Positions 1-6,110 of a stretch of 6,143 bases of DNA are shown piece after piece (the first letter of the stretch is position 1; each line of letters opens with the position of its first letter). Below the pieces are notes generated by a model. It was not told the DNA's origin and ran no database searches. It saw only the letters and a list, made by a program, of their open reading frames with translations. The position numbers were made by a program, and so were the translations under genes. The stretch is from Actinomycetota bacterium (lineage in GTDB: Bacteria; Actinomycetota; Acidimicrobiia; Acidimicrobiales; Acidimicrobiaceae), in assembly GCA_004366215.1 (NCBI GenBank), contig ML178754.1, positions 1 to 6,143 of the forward strand, given 5' to 3'.

Positions 1-695
1 TGGACACCCAGGCTGCGCTCGAAGAGTACCTCCGAATCTGGGTGCGGGTCCCGTTCGTTACGAAGGTGCCGGGGCTCGGCCGCATCTTCGACTTCGTCGC
101 CACCGCCGCTCCTGGCGTCCGCGAGCTCCTCGTCGTCGGCAAGATCTGCTACGAGATTCGCGAGGATCACTACGACCTCGTCGTCGTCGACCCTCCGGCG
201 AGCGGACACGTGGTGTCACAGCTCGGCGTCACGAGCGGTGTTGGGGAGCTCATCAACGTTGGGCTCGTGCAAGGTCAGACGAGTTGGATGCTCGACATCC
301 TCTCGGACGAGCGCACCTCCCTGGCGCTGCTCGTTGCTACCCCGGAGGAGACTCCGGTCGAGGAGGCGCTCGAGCTCGCTGATCGCCTGCGAGCCGAGAC
401 GCCGGTACACCTCGCCGGAGCGATCGTCAACCGTGTCGTGCCCGAGACGCTCGGTCCAGACGATCTCGCAGCGCTGAGGCGAGTTGCTCGCGACGGTCCT
501 GAGGGGCTCGACGCTGCGCTCGGGGCCGCGGCTCTCGCCAACGGCATCGCGCGGCGTCACGCAGCGAACCGTCAGATCCTCGCCGATGGGCTCGGCGGGC
601 TGCCGCTCGTCGAGGTTCCAGAGCTCTTCGCTCGGGTGCCAGAGGACCGTATCGCAGACGAACTCGCCGAAGTGCTCGAGGTCTCGCTGTGGTGA
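1..695 (+). CDS. ArsA/Get3-like ATPase, first of a pair (5' truncated)
   Basis: This is the C-terminal part of an ArsA/Get3-family P-loop ATPase. The reading frame is open from the first complete codon at position 3, and the residues before the GTG at 42 (DTQAALEEYLRIW) look like conserved family sequence, so the gene begins upstream of the window and 42 is not its start. The nucleotide-site segment DPPASGH lies at 189-209 and corresponds to the family's D-x-PATGH motif. An AIVNRV strand, typical of the family's later nucleotide-binding segment, is at about 420-437. The Walker A loop is outside the window. Only one cysteine is visible, and there is no CxxC pair of the kind used for zinc in eukaryotic Get3 or arsenite in ArsA. 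The stop overlaps the start of the second ATPase gene. The pair resembles the actinobacterial tandem Rv3679/Rv3680 (Get3-like A and B), placing this as the A subunit. The family call is firm; substrate and role are unknown. Confidence 0.88.
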   Translation, partial: DTQAALEEYLRIWVRVPFVTKVPGLGRIFDFVATAAPGVRELLVVGKICYEIREDHYDLVVVDPPASGHVVSQLGVTSGVGELINVGLVQGQTSWMLDILSDERTSLALLVATPEETPVEEALELADRLRAETPVHLAGAIVNRVVPETLGPDDLAALRRVARDGPEGLDAALGAAALANGIARRHAANRQILADGLGGLPLVEVPELFARVPEDRIADELAEVLEVSLW

Positions 696-1822
696 GCCCG
701 GCACTCGAGGCCGTTGGCGACGTGGCGCGGCTGTTCATCGTCGGCGCTGGGGGCGTCGGCAAGACGACCGTGGCTGCAGGACTCGCGATCACCGCGGCCC
801 TCGAGTACGAGGCGGACGTCCTCGTCATCACGGTAGACCCAGCGCGACGGCTCCAGAGCGCGCTCGGCCTCGACCACCTCTCCCTCGATCCCGTCGAGGT
901 GCCCCTCGACGACCTCTCGGCACGAGGCAGGCTGCACGCCGCGAGCATCGACATGAAGCGCACGTGGGATGGGATCATCCGTCGCTGGGCTCCGAGCGAG
1001 GAGGTGCGAGGCCGCTTGCTCGCGAGTCCGATCTACGAGCACCTCTCATCGCGTTTCATCGGTTCCTACGACTACGCCGCCGTCGAGGTGCTCGCTGAGG
1101 TCCTCGAGCGTGGCTCTTGGGACCTCGTCGTCGTCGATACTCCACCCTCGCGCAACGCTCTCGATGTCCTCGACGCTCCCCGTCGACTCGTCGACTTCTT
1201 CCACTCCAACCTGCTTCGGGTCCTGACGCTGCCGCGACGGGCGCGAGCGTTCTCGCTCGCTGCGCGCCCCTTCTTCCTCGTCGCTGAAGCGGTGCTCGGG
1301 TCGGCGTTTCTCGAGGACATCACGACGTTCTTCGCTGACTTCGCGACGCTCGCTGACCCGCTGATCGAACGCTCTCGCCGGCTCGAGGCGCTCCTCACCG
1401 ACGAGGCGACCGGCTTTGGCGTGGTGAGCACGCCACTTGGCCCGTCGCGGATCGAAGCTCAGCGCCTCGAGGTCGCGCTCGGAGCGAGGGGGTTGAGGGT
1501 GGCGTTGCGTGTCGTGAATCGGTGCTGGCCGTCGGCGTACTTCGAGCCCAGTGCGCGCTCGGCGCTCGCGTGGCTCCGAAGCGACGACGGCGTCGCACGG
1601 CTCGCGCGCGAGCTCGACGGGGATGAGGTGGCGGCACGCCGTCTCGCAGCCGAGCTCGCCGGCGTCTACGGGGAGCTCGCGGGGCTCGTCGCCGTGAGCG
1701 ACGTTCGAGCGGACGAGGTCCTCGAGCTTGAGCTCACAGACGACGAGTTGACCACCCCAGCTGCCCTCGCCGCGCTCGCTCGGTCGGCTAGGCGTCGGGT
1801 GGGCATTGGGCGCGCAGGGTAG
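689..1822 (+). CDS. ArsA/Get3-like ATPase, second of a pair
   Basis: This is a complete ArsA/Get3-family ATPase of 377 aa, expected in the cytosol as no signal peptide or membrane segment is seen. From the 689 start, the P-loop GAGGVGKTT is at residues 19-27, the switch I-type segment TVDPARRL at 48-55, the switch II/Walker B segment VVDTPPSRNALD at 148-159, and FLEDITTFFADF lies in the helical middle. The VVNR strand near the C-terminal third is also a family feature. The P-loop has Ala where ArsA, Get3 and ParA-type proteins carry the signature Lys (KGGVGKT), although the core Gly-Lys-Thr is intact. One cysteine (in VVNRCW) argues against arsenite or zinc binding through a Cys pair. The start is GTG at 689 or 692; the latter gives a classic 4-nt GTGA overlap with the previous gene, and GAGGT at 678-682 could serve either. 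It resembles the mycobacterial Rv3680-type B subunit and probably pairs with its neighbour. Cargo or client is unknown. Confidence 0.9.
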   Translation: MVSPALEAVGDVARLFIVGAGGVGKTTVAAGLAITAALEYEADVLVITVDPARRLQSALGLDHLSLDPVEVPLDDLSARGRLHAASIDMKRTWDGIIRRWAPSEEVRGRLLASPIYEHLSSRFIGSYDYAAVEVLAEVLERGSWDLVVVDTPPSRNALDVLDAPRRLVDFFHSNLLRVLTLPRRARAFSLAARPFFLVAEAVLGSAFLEDITTFFADFATLADPLIERSRRLEALLTDEATGFGVVSTPLGPSRIEAQRLEVALGARGLRVALRVVNRCWPSAYFEPSARSALAWLRSDDGVARLARELDGDEVAARRLAAELAGVYGELAGLVAVSDVRADEVLELELTDDELTTPAALAALARSARRRVGIGRAG

Positions 1823-1823
1823 C

Positions 1824-2714
1824 ATGGGCGCGGTGATCGACTACCACCTGCACCTGTGGCCACACGGCGAGCACGATCGGCCTGTCGAGCTCGACGAACT
1901 CGCCGCTTTCTGCGCTCGCGCTGCCGAGCGTGGCGTGCGCGAGATCGCTATCACGGAGCACTTCTACCGGTTTCGCCAGGCCCGAGGGTTGCTCGCGGGG
2001 TTCTTTCGGCGGTACCCCGAGTCTGGCGTTCGCGCGGCGATGGAGGCCTACTGGGAGGAGAACGCGCAGGCGGACCTAGACGCCTACGTGGCGGCGGTCC
2101 TCGACGCCAAGGAGGCCGGACTGCCCGTGGTCCTCGGACTCGAGGTCGACTACTACGAGGGTGAGATGGACCGCGTGGCTGCCATGCTCGCGGGCTACCC
2201 TTTCGACGTGCTCCTTGGGTCGGTGCACTGGATCCAGGCCTGGGCTTTCGATCACCTGTCCGACCCGGTCATGATGGCCGAGTGGGAGCGTGTCGGCGTC
2301 GAGCCAGCGTGGGCAGCCTACACGAGGAGCCTCGAGGAGCTCGCCGCGAGCGGGGCGGTCGACGTCCTCGCACACCCCGATCTCATCAAGGTGGCCGGCC
2401 ATCGGCCGAGCGTGCCCGAGGAGTACGAAGCGCGTATGGCGGAGGCGGCTGCGAGCAGCGGGATCGCAGCCGAGGTGTCCTCGGCTGGGGCTCGAAAGCC
2501 TGTCGGGGAGCTCTACCCCTCGCCGCGGCTGCTCGCGCGCTTCGTCAGCGCTGGTGTGGCGCTCACGACCGCGTCGGACTCGCACGGCCTCGGCGACGTC
2601 GCGGACCGTGCCGACGAGATCGCTGCGGCGCTGACCGCGGCCGGCGCGACGGAGCTCGCGACCTTCCGAGCGCGCCGTCGAGTCGCGCTCCCGCTCGCTC
2701 ATCGTGGTTCCTGA
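1824..2714 (+). CDS. PHP-domain phosphoesterase, probable histidinol-phosphatase
   Basis: This is a complete PHP-superfamily metal-dependent phosphoesterase of 296 aa. The full set of metal-ligand motifs is visible: H8-L-H10 in DYHLHLW, E45-H46 in AITEHF, E107 in GLEVDYY, H135 in GSVHW, H184 in AHPDL, and D252 and H254 in SDSHG. This order and the GSVHW and HPDL segments match the HisJ/HisK-type histidinol-phosphatases, which dephosphorylate L-histidinol phosphate in histidine biosynthesis. Other PHP hydrolases share the fold, so the substrate is less certain than the family. I chose ATG 1824 because the protein then begins just before the first metal motif, an AGGG lies at 1816-1819, and it starts 1 nt after the upstream stop; an upstream TTG at 1806 would give a 17-nt overlap and add nothing conserved. 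No other his genes are in the window. It is tightly coupled to the ATPase gene before it and the kinase gene after it. Confidence 0.82.
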   Translation: MGAVIDYHLHLWPHGEHDRPVELDELAAFCARAAERGVREIAITEHFYRFRQARGLLAGFFRRYPESGVRAAMEAYWEENAQADLDAYVAAVLDAKEAGLPVVLGLEVDYYEGEMDRVAAMLAGYPFDVLLGSVHWIQAWAFDHLSDPVMMAEWERVGVEPAWAAYTRSLEELAASGAVDVLAHPDLIKVAGHRPSVPEEYEARMAEAAASSGIAAEVSSAGARKPVGELYPSPRLLARFVSAGVALTTASDSHGLGDVADRADEIAAALTAAGATELATFRARRRVALPLAHRGS

Positions 2715-4128
2715 GGTCACCGCACGCCTGAGTGCGCGCCAGCAGCGTGCGCTCAGGGAGCTCCTTCGGTTCTGGGGGTTCCTCGCTGACCTCGCCTTCT
2801 CCGATCTCTACGTGGCGGTGCCGGTCGGCGAGGGTGTCGAGGTCGTCGCTCAGATCCGACCCGCGACGACGCAGACGGTGCACCCTGGGGATCTCGTGGG
2901 CACTCAGCTCTCGCGTGCTAGCGCTCGCCACCTTCTCGAGGCGCTCGAGACCGGCGTCGTCACGAGCGCTGATCGCAGCCAGGCTGGTCGCACGATTCGA
3001 TCGTCGGCGGTGCCGCTCTCGGTCGAGGGCGAGGCTCCCTACGCCCTCCTCGTGCGTGAGCAGCTCCTCGATCACTACCGGAGCCCGAGCGAACTCGAGG
3101 CGACCTACAAGGCTCTCTACGAGCGATTCAGTCGCATGGTCCTCCAGGGGAGCTTCCCCTACGCTCAGAGCGAGGTCGAAGAGGCGCCCCGGGTGGGTGA
3201 CGGCGTGCTCGTGCTCGATCGTGCCGGACGCATCACTTTTCTCTCCCCGAATGCGACGAGCGCCCTCCACCGCCTCGGCGCGACTGAGGTGCAGCGCGGT
3301 GTGACGCTCGAGGACGTCGGCGTCAGCGTGGTGGCCCCGGCACGTGCGGCCATGCTCGGTGCGCCCGTGCTCGAGGAGGTTGAACACGCAGCGGGCGCGA
3401 CGGTCACGTTCTACTGCCTGCCCCTCTACGACGCAGGCGACCTGACTGGTCACGTCGTGCTGGTGCGCGACGTGACCGACGTGCGCCAGCGCGATCGCCT
3501 CATCGCCTCGAAAGACGCGACCATCCGAGAGGTGCACCACCGAGTCAAGAACAACCTCCAGACGATCTCGTCGCTGCTACGGCTCCAGTCGCGGCGTCTT
3601 CACGATCCCGAGGCGATCGCCGCGCTCGCCGAGGCGGAGCGACGCATTCGCTCCATCGCCCTCGTGCACGAGTTCCTCTCGCGCGACGTCGCGGAGCAGG
3701 TCGAGGCTGACGAGGTGTTGGCGGCGATAGGGCGCCTCGTCCAAGAGTCCAACCTCCCTGGGCGTCGCCTCGAGGTCGTCGTCGAGGGTACCGCAGGTCG
3801 GGTCGAGGCGACGTGCGTGACGCCGCTCGCGATCGCGCTCGCTGAGCTGATGCAGAACTCGCTCGAGCACGGCTACGGAGCGAGCCGCGACCACCTACGC
3901 GTCGAGGTTGCCCTCGAGCGTCGCGGTGGCGAGCTCTGGGTCGTCGTCGCCGATGACGGCGTTGGCTACCCGGCCGACCTCGACGAGCGGGTAGCGCACT
4001 CGCTCGGCCTTGCGATCGTGCGAGACCTCGTCGTCTCCCAGCTCGGGGGAACGCTGCAGCTGACCCGCGCGCCTGGTGGCGGCGCACTCGCGCGCCTGCG
4101 CATCCCCGTGGAGCGGACAGGGCGCTGA
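2704..4128 (+). CDS. pdtaS: PdtaS-like soluble sensor histidine kinase (HisKA_2/HATPase)
   Basis: This is a cytosolic sensor histidine kinase of 474 aa with no membrane segments. The first ~140 residues resemble the GAF-like H_kinase_N sensor domain of mycobacterial PdtaS (for example FWGFLADLAFSDLY and the VAQIRP...VGTQL stretch). A PAS domain follows at about 155-255 (DGVLVLDRAGRITFLSPNA). Next is a HisKA_2 dimerisation/phosphotransfer helix with EVHHRVKNNLQ at 276-286, in which H279 is the likely phosphoacceptor. The HATPase_c domain shows the N box (N385 in LMQNSLEHG), the G1 box ADDGVGY at 416-422, the G2 segment SLGLAIV from 433, and APGGGA near the end. GTG 2704 is the only start that keeps the whole sensor domain; it overlaps the PHP gene by 11 nt, with no clear Shine-Dalgarno sequence, so translation probably depends on coupling. 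PdtaS normally phosphorylates PdtaR, an ANTAR RNA-binding antiterminator. No response regulator is present here, so the partner must lie elsewhere. The symbol rests on architecture, not on an alignment. Confidence 0.85.
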   Translation: MVPEVTARLSARQQRALRELLRFWGFLADLAFSDLYVAVPVGEGVEVVAQIRPATTQTVHPGDLVGTQLSRASARHLLEALETGVVTSADRSQAGRTIRSSAVPLSVEGEAPYALLVREQLLDHYRSPSELEATYKALYERFSRMVLQGSFPYAQSEVEEAPRVGDGVLVLDRAGRITFLSPNATSALHRLGATEVQRGVTLEDVGVSVVAPARAAMLGAPVLEEVEHAAGATVTFYCLPLYDAGDLTGHVVLVRDVTDVRQRDRLIASKDATIREVHHRVKNNLQTISSLLRLQSRRLHDPEAIAALAEAERRIRSIALVHEFLSRDVAEQVEADEVLAAIGRLVQESNLPGRRLEVVVEGTAGRVEATCVTPLAIALAELMQNSLEHGYGASRDHLRVEVALERRGGELWVVVADDGVGYPADLDERVAHSLGLAIVRDLVVSQLGGTLQLTRAPGGGALARLRIPVERTGR

Positions 4129-4130
4129 CG

Positions 4131-4158
4131 TGGTTCGGAGACGGGACTCTGGTACGCT
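4131..4158 (+). promoter_or_regulatory. Possible sigma-70-type promoter upstream of etfBA
   Basis: The 72-nt gap after the kinase gene contains TGGTTC at 4131-4136 and TACGCT at 4153-4158, separated by 16 nt, which is acceptable -35/-10 spacing. The -10-like box is preceded by TGG, an extended -10-like context. The -35 match is poor. The gap and a fresh strong ribosome binding site favour an independent etfBA transcript, but sequence alone cannot exclude read-through from the upstream operon. Confidence 0.3.
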
Positions 4159-4184
4159 TGGCCGTAGGTGGATCTCGACTCAGC

Positions 4185-4192
4185 GAGGGAGG
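4185..4192 (+). promoter_or_regulatory. Ribosome binding site that fixes the etfB start
   Basis: GAGGGAGG is a strong Shine-Dalgarno match ending 8 nt before GTG 4201. It supports 4201 as the etfB start over the upstream in-frame GTG at 4168, which would place this site inside the coding sequence. Confidence 0.75.
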
Positions 4193-4200
4193 CGGTCGCG

Positions 4201-4956
4201 GTGAAGGTGGCGGTGTGCACCAAGCAGATTCCAGACCCGCAAGCCCCGCAGCATCTTGGTGAGGACCTGCGCCTCGTGCGCAGCGGCAAGGCGCTCCTCG
4301 ATGACGCCGACACCTACGGCGTCGAGCTCGGTCTTCGGCTCACCGAGGCGTCGGGCGGCGACGTCGTCGTGGTCTCGATGGTCCCGGGTGGCGAGACGGC
4401 CGGTGTGCGCCAAGCCCTCGCGATGGGCGCGGCGAGCGCCGTCGTCGTGAGCGACGAGCGGCTCGAGGGGGCTGATGCGCTGACGACGGCACGAGTCCTC
4501 GCCGCGGTGGTGCGTCGGCTCGGCGCCGACCTTGTGATCACGGCGACCGAGTCCACGGATGGCTACACGGGAACGGTCGCGGGACAGATCGCCGGCCTGC
4601 TTGGGTGGCCGGCGCTGACGTTCACTCGCGGCCTGCACCTCGAGGGATCCCGCGTGACCGCGGAGCGTCAGGTTGAGGATGGCGTCTGGGTCGTCGAGGC
4701 GGAGCTCCCCTGCGTCGTCAGCGTCACTGCCGGAATCGTCGACCCTCGATACCCGTCGTTCAAGGGGATCATGAGCGCCAAGTCGAAGCCGGTCGAGCAG
4801 CTCTCGCTCGACGATCTCGGGCTCGGCGTGCAGGTTCGCGAGCGTGTCCGCAGTGCGCGTGAGGCGGAGGCGCGCTCGGCGGGCACCGTCATCGAGGACG
4901 ACGGTACGGCGGAGGCGGCAATCGTCGCGTTCCTCGAGTCGATCAAGGTTCTCTAG
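4201..4956 (+). CDS. etfB: Electron transfer flavoprotein beta subunit
   Basis: This is the beta subunit of an electron transfer flavoprotein, 251 aa, the usual EtfB length. With EtfA it accepts electrons from acyl-CoA and related dehydrogenases and passes them to ETF:quinone oxidoreductase. The N-terminus MKVAVCTKQIPDP is the family's typical opening and, with the ribosome binding site at 4185-4192, decides for GTG 4201. Other family features are DTYGVELGLRL, VPGGETAGVRQAL (from about residue 62), ESTDGYTG at 117-124, the EtfB signature region RQVEDGVWVVEAELPCVVSV, and FKGIMSAKSKPV around 187-198. The ESTDG segment resembles actinobacterial, non-bifurcating EtfB more than the QATDGDT type of electron-bifurcating forms, so AMP rather than a second FAD is the likelier ligand; this is inference from one motif. 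The etfA gene follows after 9 nt. No dehydrogenase or ETF:quinone oxidoreductase gene is in the window. Confidence 0.95.
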   Translation: MKVAVCTKQIPDPQAPQHLGEDLRLVRSGKALLDDADTYGVELGLRLTEASGGDVVVVSMVPGGETAGVRQALAMGAASAVVVSDERLEGADALTTARVLAAVVRRLGADLVITATESTDGYTGTVAGQIAGLLGWPALTFTRGLHLEGSRVTAERQVEDGVWVVEAELPCVVSVTAGIVDPRYPSFKGIMSAKSKPVEQLSLDDLGLGVQVRERVRSAREAEARSAGTVIEDDGTAEAAIVAFLESIKVL

Positions 4957-4961
4957 GGAGG
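4955..4961 (+). promoter_or_regulatory. Ribosome binding site of etfA, overlapping the etfB stop
   Basis: AGGGAGG begins inside the TAG stop of etfB (4954-4956) and ends 4 nt before ATG 4966. The overlap favours coupled translation and balanced amounts of the two ETF subunits. Confidence 0.65.
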
Positions 4962-4965
4962 CGCC

Positions 4966-5931
4966 ATGGCAACCGCGTGGGTGATCGCAGAGCAGCGTGA
5001 CGGAGTGCTCGCGCCGGTCACGGCGGAGCTCGTGACCGCAGCTCGCGAGCTCGCAGTCGACGTCGCAGTGCTCGTGGCAGGGGGTGGTGCGGAGGCGGTC
5101 GAGGCGCTCGGCCGCTTCGGAGTGACGCGCGTCGTCGACGTGGGACCCCTCGGCGACGTGCTGGCAGGCCCGATTCTCGGAGCGACGGTCGCACGGCTCA
5201 TCGGCGACGCGCCGGCCTTCGTCCTGACGGCTCAGACCTACACCGGCCGTGACGCGGCTGCTCGGGCATCCGTGGAGCTCGATGCGCCGGTACTCACGAA
5301 CGCTGTCGGACTACGCCGGGATGGCGCCGAGCTCGTGACCGAGCACCAGATCTTTGGAGGCAGCCTCGTCGTCGAGGCCGCGGCCGACGCTGAGCGTGTC
5401 GTCGTCGCGGTGCGGCCAAAGAGCGTCGTTGCGGTGGAGGTCGACGAGCAGACGCAGCCGACGCTCAGTGCGGCGACAGCCGTGACGGAGGCGCCGGGCG
5501 TGATGGTCCGTGTCATCGAGCGTCGGCGTGAAGAGCGTGCCGGGCCGAGCCTCGACGAGGCGACGGTAGTGGTCTCCGGTGGTCGCGGGCTTGGCAAGCC
5601 GGAGGCGTACCGCTACGTTGAGGAGCTCGCGTCGCTGCTCGGCGGCGCGCCGGGCGCCTCGCGCGCGATCGTCGACGCGGGGTGGGTACCCTACGCGTAC
5701 CAGGTGGGTCAGACCGGCACCACCGTCAAACCCGAGCTCTACGTTGCCGTCGGCATCTCGGGGGCGACCCAGCACCTCGTCGGCATGAAGGGTGCGAAGC
5801 ACATCGTCGCCATCAACAAAGACAAGGACGCCCCGATCTTCAGCGTCGCCGACCTCGGCGTCGTTGGGGATGCGCTCTCGCTCATGCCTCGGCTCATCGA
5901 GGCGGTACGCGAGCGGCGTCACGCTTCCTAG
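4966..5931 (+). CDS. etfA: Electron transfer flavoprotein alpha subunit
   Basis: This is the FAD-binding alpha subunit of the electron transfer flavoprotein, 321 aa, a normal length for bacterial EtfA. The N-terminal ETF domain (about residues 1-190) contains [20 protein letters not shown] and [12 protein letters not shown]. The C-terminal FAD domain shows SGGRGLG at 204-210 with R207, the [18 protein letters not shown] segment at 249-266, TQH at 268-270, the [20 protein letters not shown] segment at 273-292, and a final DLGVVGDA. These match the EtfA FAD-binding signature, with Thr268 where Ile or Val is commoner. ATG 4966 has a strong Shine-Dalgarno sequence just upstream. It forms a two-gene unit with etfB. 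The FAD site looks complete and nothing suggests truncation or frameshift. Confidence 0.96.
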   Translation: MATAWVIAEQRDGVLAPVTAELVTAARELAVDVAVLVAGGGAEAVEALGRFGVTRVVDVGPLGDVLAGPILGATVARLIGDAPAFVLTAQTYTGRDAAARASVELDAPVLTNAVGLRRDGAELVTEHQIFGGSLVVEAAADAERVVVAVRPKSVVAVEVDEQTQPTLSAATAVTEAPGVMVRVIERRREERAGPSLDEATVVVSGGRGLGKPEAYRYVEELASLLGGAPGASRAIVDAGWVPYAYQVGQTGTTVKPELYVAVGISGATQHLVGMKGAKHIVAINKDKDAPIFSVADLGVVGDALSLMPRLIEAVRERRHAS

Positions 5932-6059
5932 CGAGGCGTGCCGAGCGACACCGCGTGCTCGGGTGGCAACGCCGCGGCGAGAGCCTCCGAGGCGAAGAGA
6001 ACGCTCGAGGCGCAGCGACGCAGGGTAGGGATGGTGGCAGCTCGGGTAGTCGCGAGCGA
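5932..6059. other. Non-coding spacer after etfA
   Basis: No convincing gene is seen on either strand. The short open frames crossing this stretch are Arg/Pro/Ser-rich with no recognisable motif and no good ribosome binding site. No tRNA-like fold, repeat array or clear promoter was found. It most likely forms the 3' untranslated region of the etfBA transcript. Confidence 0.5.
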
Positions 6060-6089
6060 GGCGCCCCGCGGCGCAAGCTGCGGGGCGCC
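6060..6089. terminator. 13-bp hairpin with GCAA tetraloop, likely bidirectional terminator
   Basis: Positions 6060-6072 pair with 6077-6089 over 13 bp, including one G-T wobble (6070/6079), closing a GCAA tetraloop at 6073-6076. The outer ten pairs are a perfect GC-only inverted repeat. It sits between the etfA stop at 5931 and a convergent - strand stop at 6111, as expected of a shared terminator. The + side is followed by a weakly U-containing run (GTCGTCTCTCGTC) and the - side has no U tract. A tail-less strong hairpin is plausible for a high-GC actinobacterium. A structured 3' end that protects mRNA is the alternative. Confidence 0.65.
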
Positions 6090-6110
6090 GTCGTCTCTCG
6101 TCGACCGGGC

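Noticed and set aside
42..44. GTG as the start of the first ATPase
   Set aside because: The frame stays open to the window edge and the upstream residues look like conserved family sequence, so this is an internal Val codon.
1806..1808. TTG start for the PHP gene
   Set aside because: It adds only six residues with no conserved feature and overlaps the previous gene, while ATG 1824 sits 1 nt after the stop with an AGGG just upstream.
1046..1825. A 259-codon open frame on the - strand opposite the second ATPase
   Set aside because: Its translation is rich in Arg, Glu and Ser with no motif, while the + strand carries well conserved ATPase sequence.
1820..1825. TAGCAT as a -10 box for an internal promoter before the PHP gene
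   Set aside because: It is formed by the stop and start codons of adjacent genes, and no supporting -35 element was seen.
2563..3540. A 325-codon open frame on the - strand opposite the PHP and kinase genes
   Set aside because: It lies antisense to two genes with clear motifs, shows no recognisable domain, and is explained by the strong third-position GC bias that keeps antisense frames open.
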